Made by a program: the position numbers and the translations under genes. A stretch of DNA of 64,000 bases from Eubacteriaceae bacterium (GTDB taxonomy: Bacteria > Bacillota > Clostridia > Peptostreptococcales > Anaerovoracaceae). The DNA is taken from assembly GCA_902362805.1 (NCBI GenBank), contig CABIXY010000006.1:159811-223810 (forward strand), read 5' to 3'. Every line of letters starts with the position of its first letter. Within the stretch, counting starts at the first letter, position 1. The notes below the pieces were generated by a model that saw nothing but the letters and a program-made list of their open reading frames with translations, did no database searches and was not told where the DNA came from. Shown piece by piece: positions 63,195-64,000 of this stretch.

Positions 63195-63497
63195 AATAAG
63201 TCCTCCTTAATAAAATTAAGTAAAATAAAATAAAATCCGTGCTTTCCCAAGCACACTTACATTATATTTGCTAAATTCCAATTTGTCAAGGTTATGTGAA
63301 TTTTCTGTCACATCTTTGTCACAGGACTTTCATACAATAAAACGTGAAATTGTTAACAAAGCGAAAACGTTGAAAAATGAAGCCTTATATTATAAGGGTA
63401 GTTACCGGAAGGTAAGAATAAGCAGAAAAAAGTAAATTTATATATAATGTAGGAAACATTACAATAATATTTTTTTATTTTTTCTTATATAGTCCTA

Positions 63498-63526
63498 TTG
63501 ACAAAGGGCGTATTAGATGGTAAACT
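63498..63526 (+). promoter_or_regulatory. Tandem promoter P1
   Basis: TTGACA (63498-63503), 17-base spacer, TAAACT (63521-63526), followed by AGTCAAGCTGTC. Confidence 0.65.
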
Positions 63527-63604
63527 AGTCAAGCTGTCTGAGAGAGACGGTCTGCGCAGGTTTCCACACCGGAAAGCGGTGAAAAAGGAAACTGAAAAAA
63601 GTGC

Positions 63605-63634
63605 TTGACAAGTCACCTCGAAAGATGGTAAAAT
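63605..63634 (+). promoter_or_regulatory. Tandem promoter P2
   Basis: TTGACA (63605-63610), 18-base spacer, TAAAAT (63629-63634), followed by AATCAAGCTGTC; preceded by GTGC as is P3. Confidence 0.75.
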
Positions 63635-63692
63635 AATCAAGCTGTCAGAGAGCGGCGGCAGGCACGGGCGAGAAAAAGCCGGAAGAAAGTGC

Positions 63693-63722
63693 TTGACAGA
63701 GCAGCCTCCCAAGTGATATAAT
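63693..63722 (+). promoter_or_regulatory. Tandem promoter P3
   Basis: TTGACA (63693-63698), 18-base spacer, TATAAT (63717-63722), then AATCAAGCTGTC. Perfect consensus at both boxes, the strongest of the three; stable-RNA operons of Firmicutes are commonly built this way. Confidence 0.8.
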
Positions 63723-64000
63723 AATCAAGCTGTCTTATGGAAGGCAACCTGGAAGACGACATCACGGACAGTGCAGCAGCCCTGCGGGACTGCCAAGAAC
63801 CTAGAAAACTTCATAGTGTAGAAATTAAGTCAAAGAGAATCTTGATTCTCAAAACTAACAAGAAACAATCAAATGCAAATTGGTAGACAATATGTACATG
63901 AATGTTTCCGACAATTTCTTAAAAACAACAATAATTTCGAAAGAAATGAATTGCGAACGCAAAAGCGTTTGATCCTAACGGATCTCTTAAGAAGATATCA

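Larger units (their letters stand above)
63195..64000. other. Long intergenic region leading to an unseen downstream gene
   Basis: 800 bases without a protein gene. The first ~280 are AT-rich; three strong promoters follow (63498-63526, 63605-63634, 63693-63722), then a leader to the window end. No tRNA or mature rRNA start is seen within the window. Confidence 0.7.

Noticed and set aside
63340..63365. Rex site near TTGTTAACAA upstream of the tandem promoters
   Set aside because: It is a simple palindrome without the four-base gap of the Rex operator, and has no nearby promoter.
63950..64000. Start of 16S rRNA
   Set aside because: TTTGATCCT occurs near 63969 but is followed by AACGG rather than GGCTCAG, so the mature rRNA does not start here.

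Overview
The window looks like a chromosomal segment of an anaerobic, low-to-moderate GC Firmicute of class Clostridia, possibly near Anaerovoracaceae/Eubacteriales; this is inferred from gene content only. The evidence is an acetylated-intermediate DAP/lysine operon under an L-box, a butyryl-CoA-type CoA-transferase behind Rex-like operators, PflB/PflA, SPASM radical SAM peptide maturases, NhaC antiporters and a Tn1549-type conjugative element.

Layout. 1-5.1 kb: an M20 deacetylase faces dapA-dapB-dapH-aminotransferase, which lie behind a lysine riboswitch and terminator. 5.1-9.9 kb: an ABC transporter with its own kinase and regulator. 10-11.25 kb: two different tandem-repeat arrays (about 92 bp x4, then 94 bp x9). 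11.3-13.1 kb: CoA-transferase with a duplicated promoter and Rex-like palindromes. 13.1-16.3 kb: an AI-2E family permease and a U32 peptidase. 16.3-19.5 kb: pflB-pflA with a leader hairpin.

19.8-26.1 kb and 26.3-63.2 kb hold two diverged copies of one ~6.3 kb module: radical SAM/SPASM enzyme, a 31-32 codon Cys-containing peptide (both peptides missed by length-limited ORF calling), a conserved hairpin, a half-size ABC exporter, a PLP-dependent aminotransferase-like enzyme, and a convergent NhaC antiporter. It reads as a RiPP biosynthesis/export system. The pair of peptides shares an N-terminal MK(V/M)IVEP and a C-terminal C-x-HKC-x-VY.

Copy B is split by a ~30.6 kb integrative conjugative element (about 28264-58848) inserted inside the exporter gene. 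The element carries Int/Xis, a sigma factor and HTH regulator, a Bce-type peptide-resistance module (BceAB-like transporter, BceRS-like two-component system, small membrane protein), MobC and relaxase, a multidomain antirestriction protein, topoisomerase III, and a type IV secretion set (VirB4, VirB6-like, PrgI, VirD4, PcfB, a CHAP hydrolase). The junctions have the T4-N5-A4 form expected for this integrase family, and removal of the element with either coupling sequence would restore an in-frame exporter of about 556 residues. The element therefore appears to act as a reversible block on the second peptide system.

The last 0.5 kb carries three tandem strong promoters with a shared start region, typical of a stable-RNA operon whose gene lies past the window edge.
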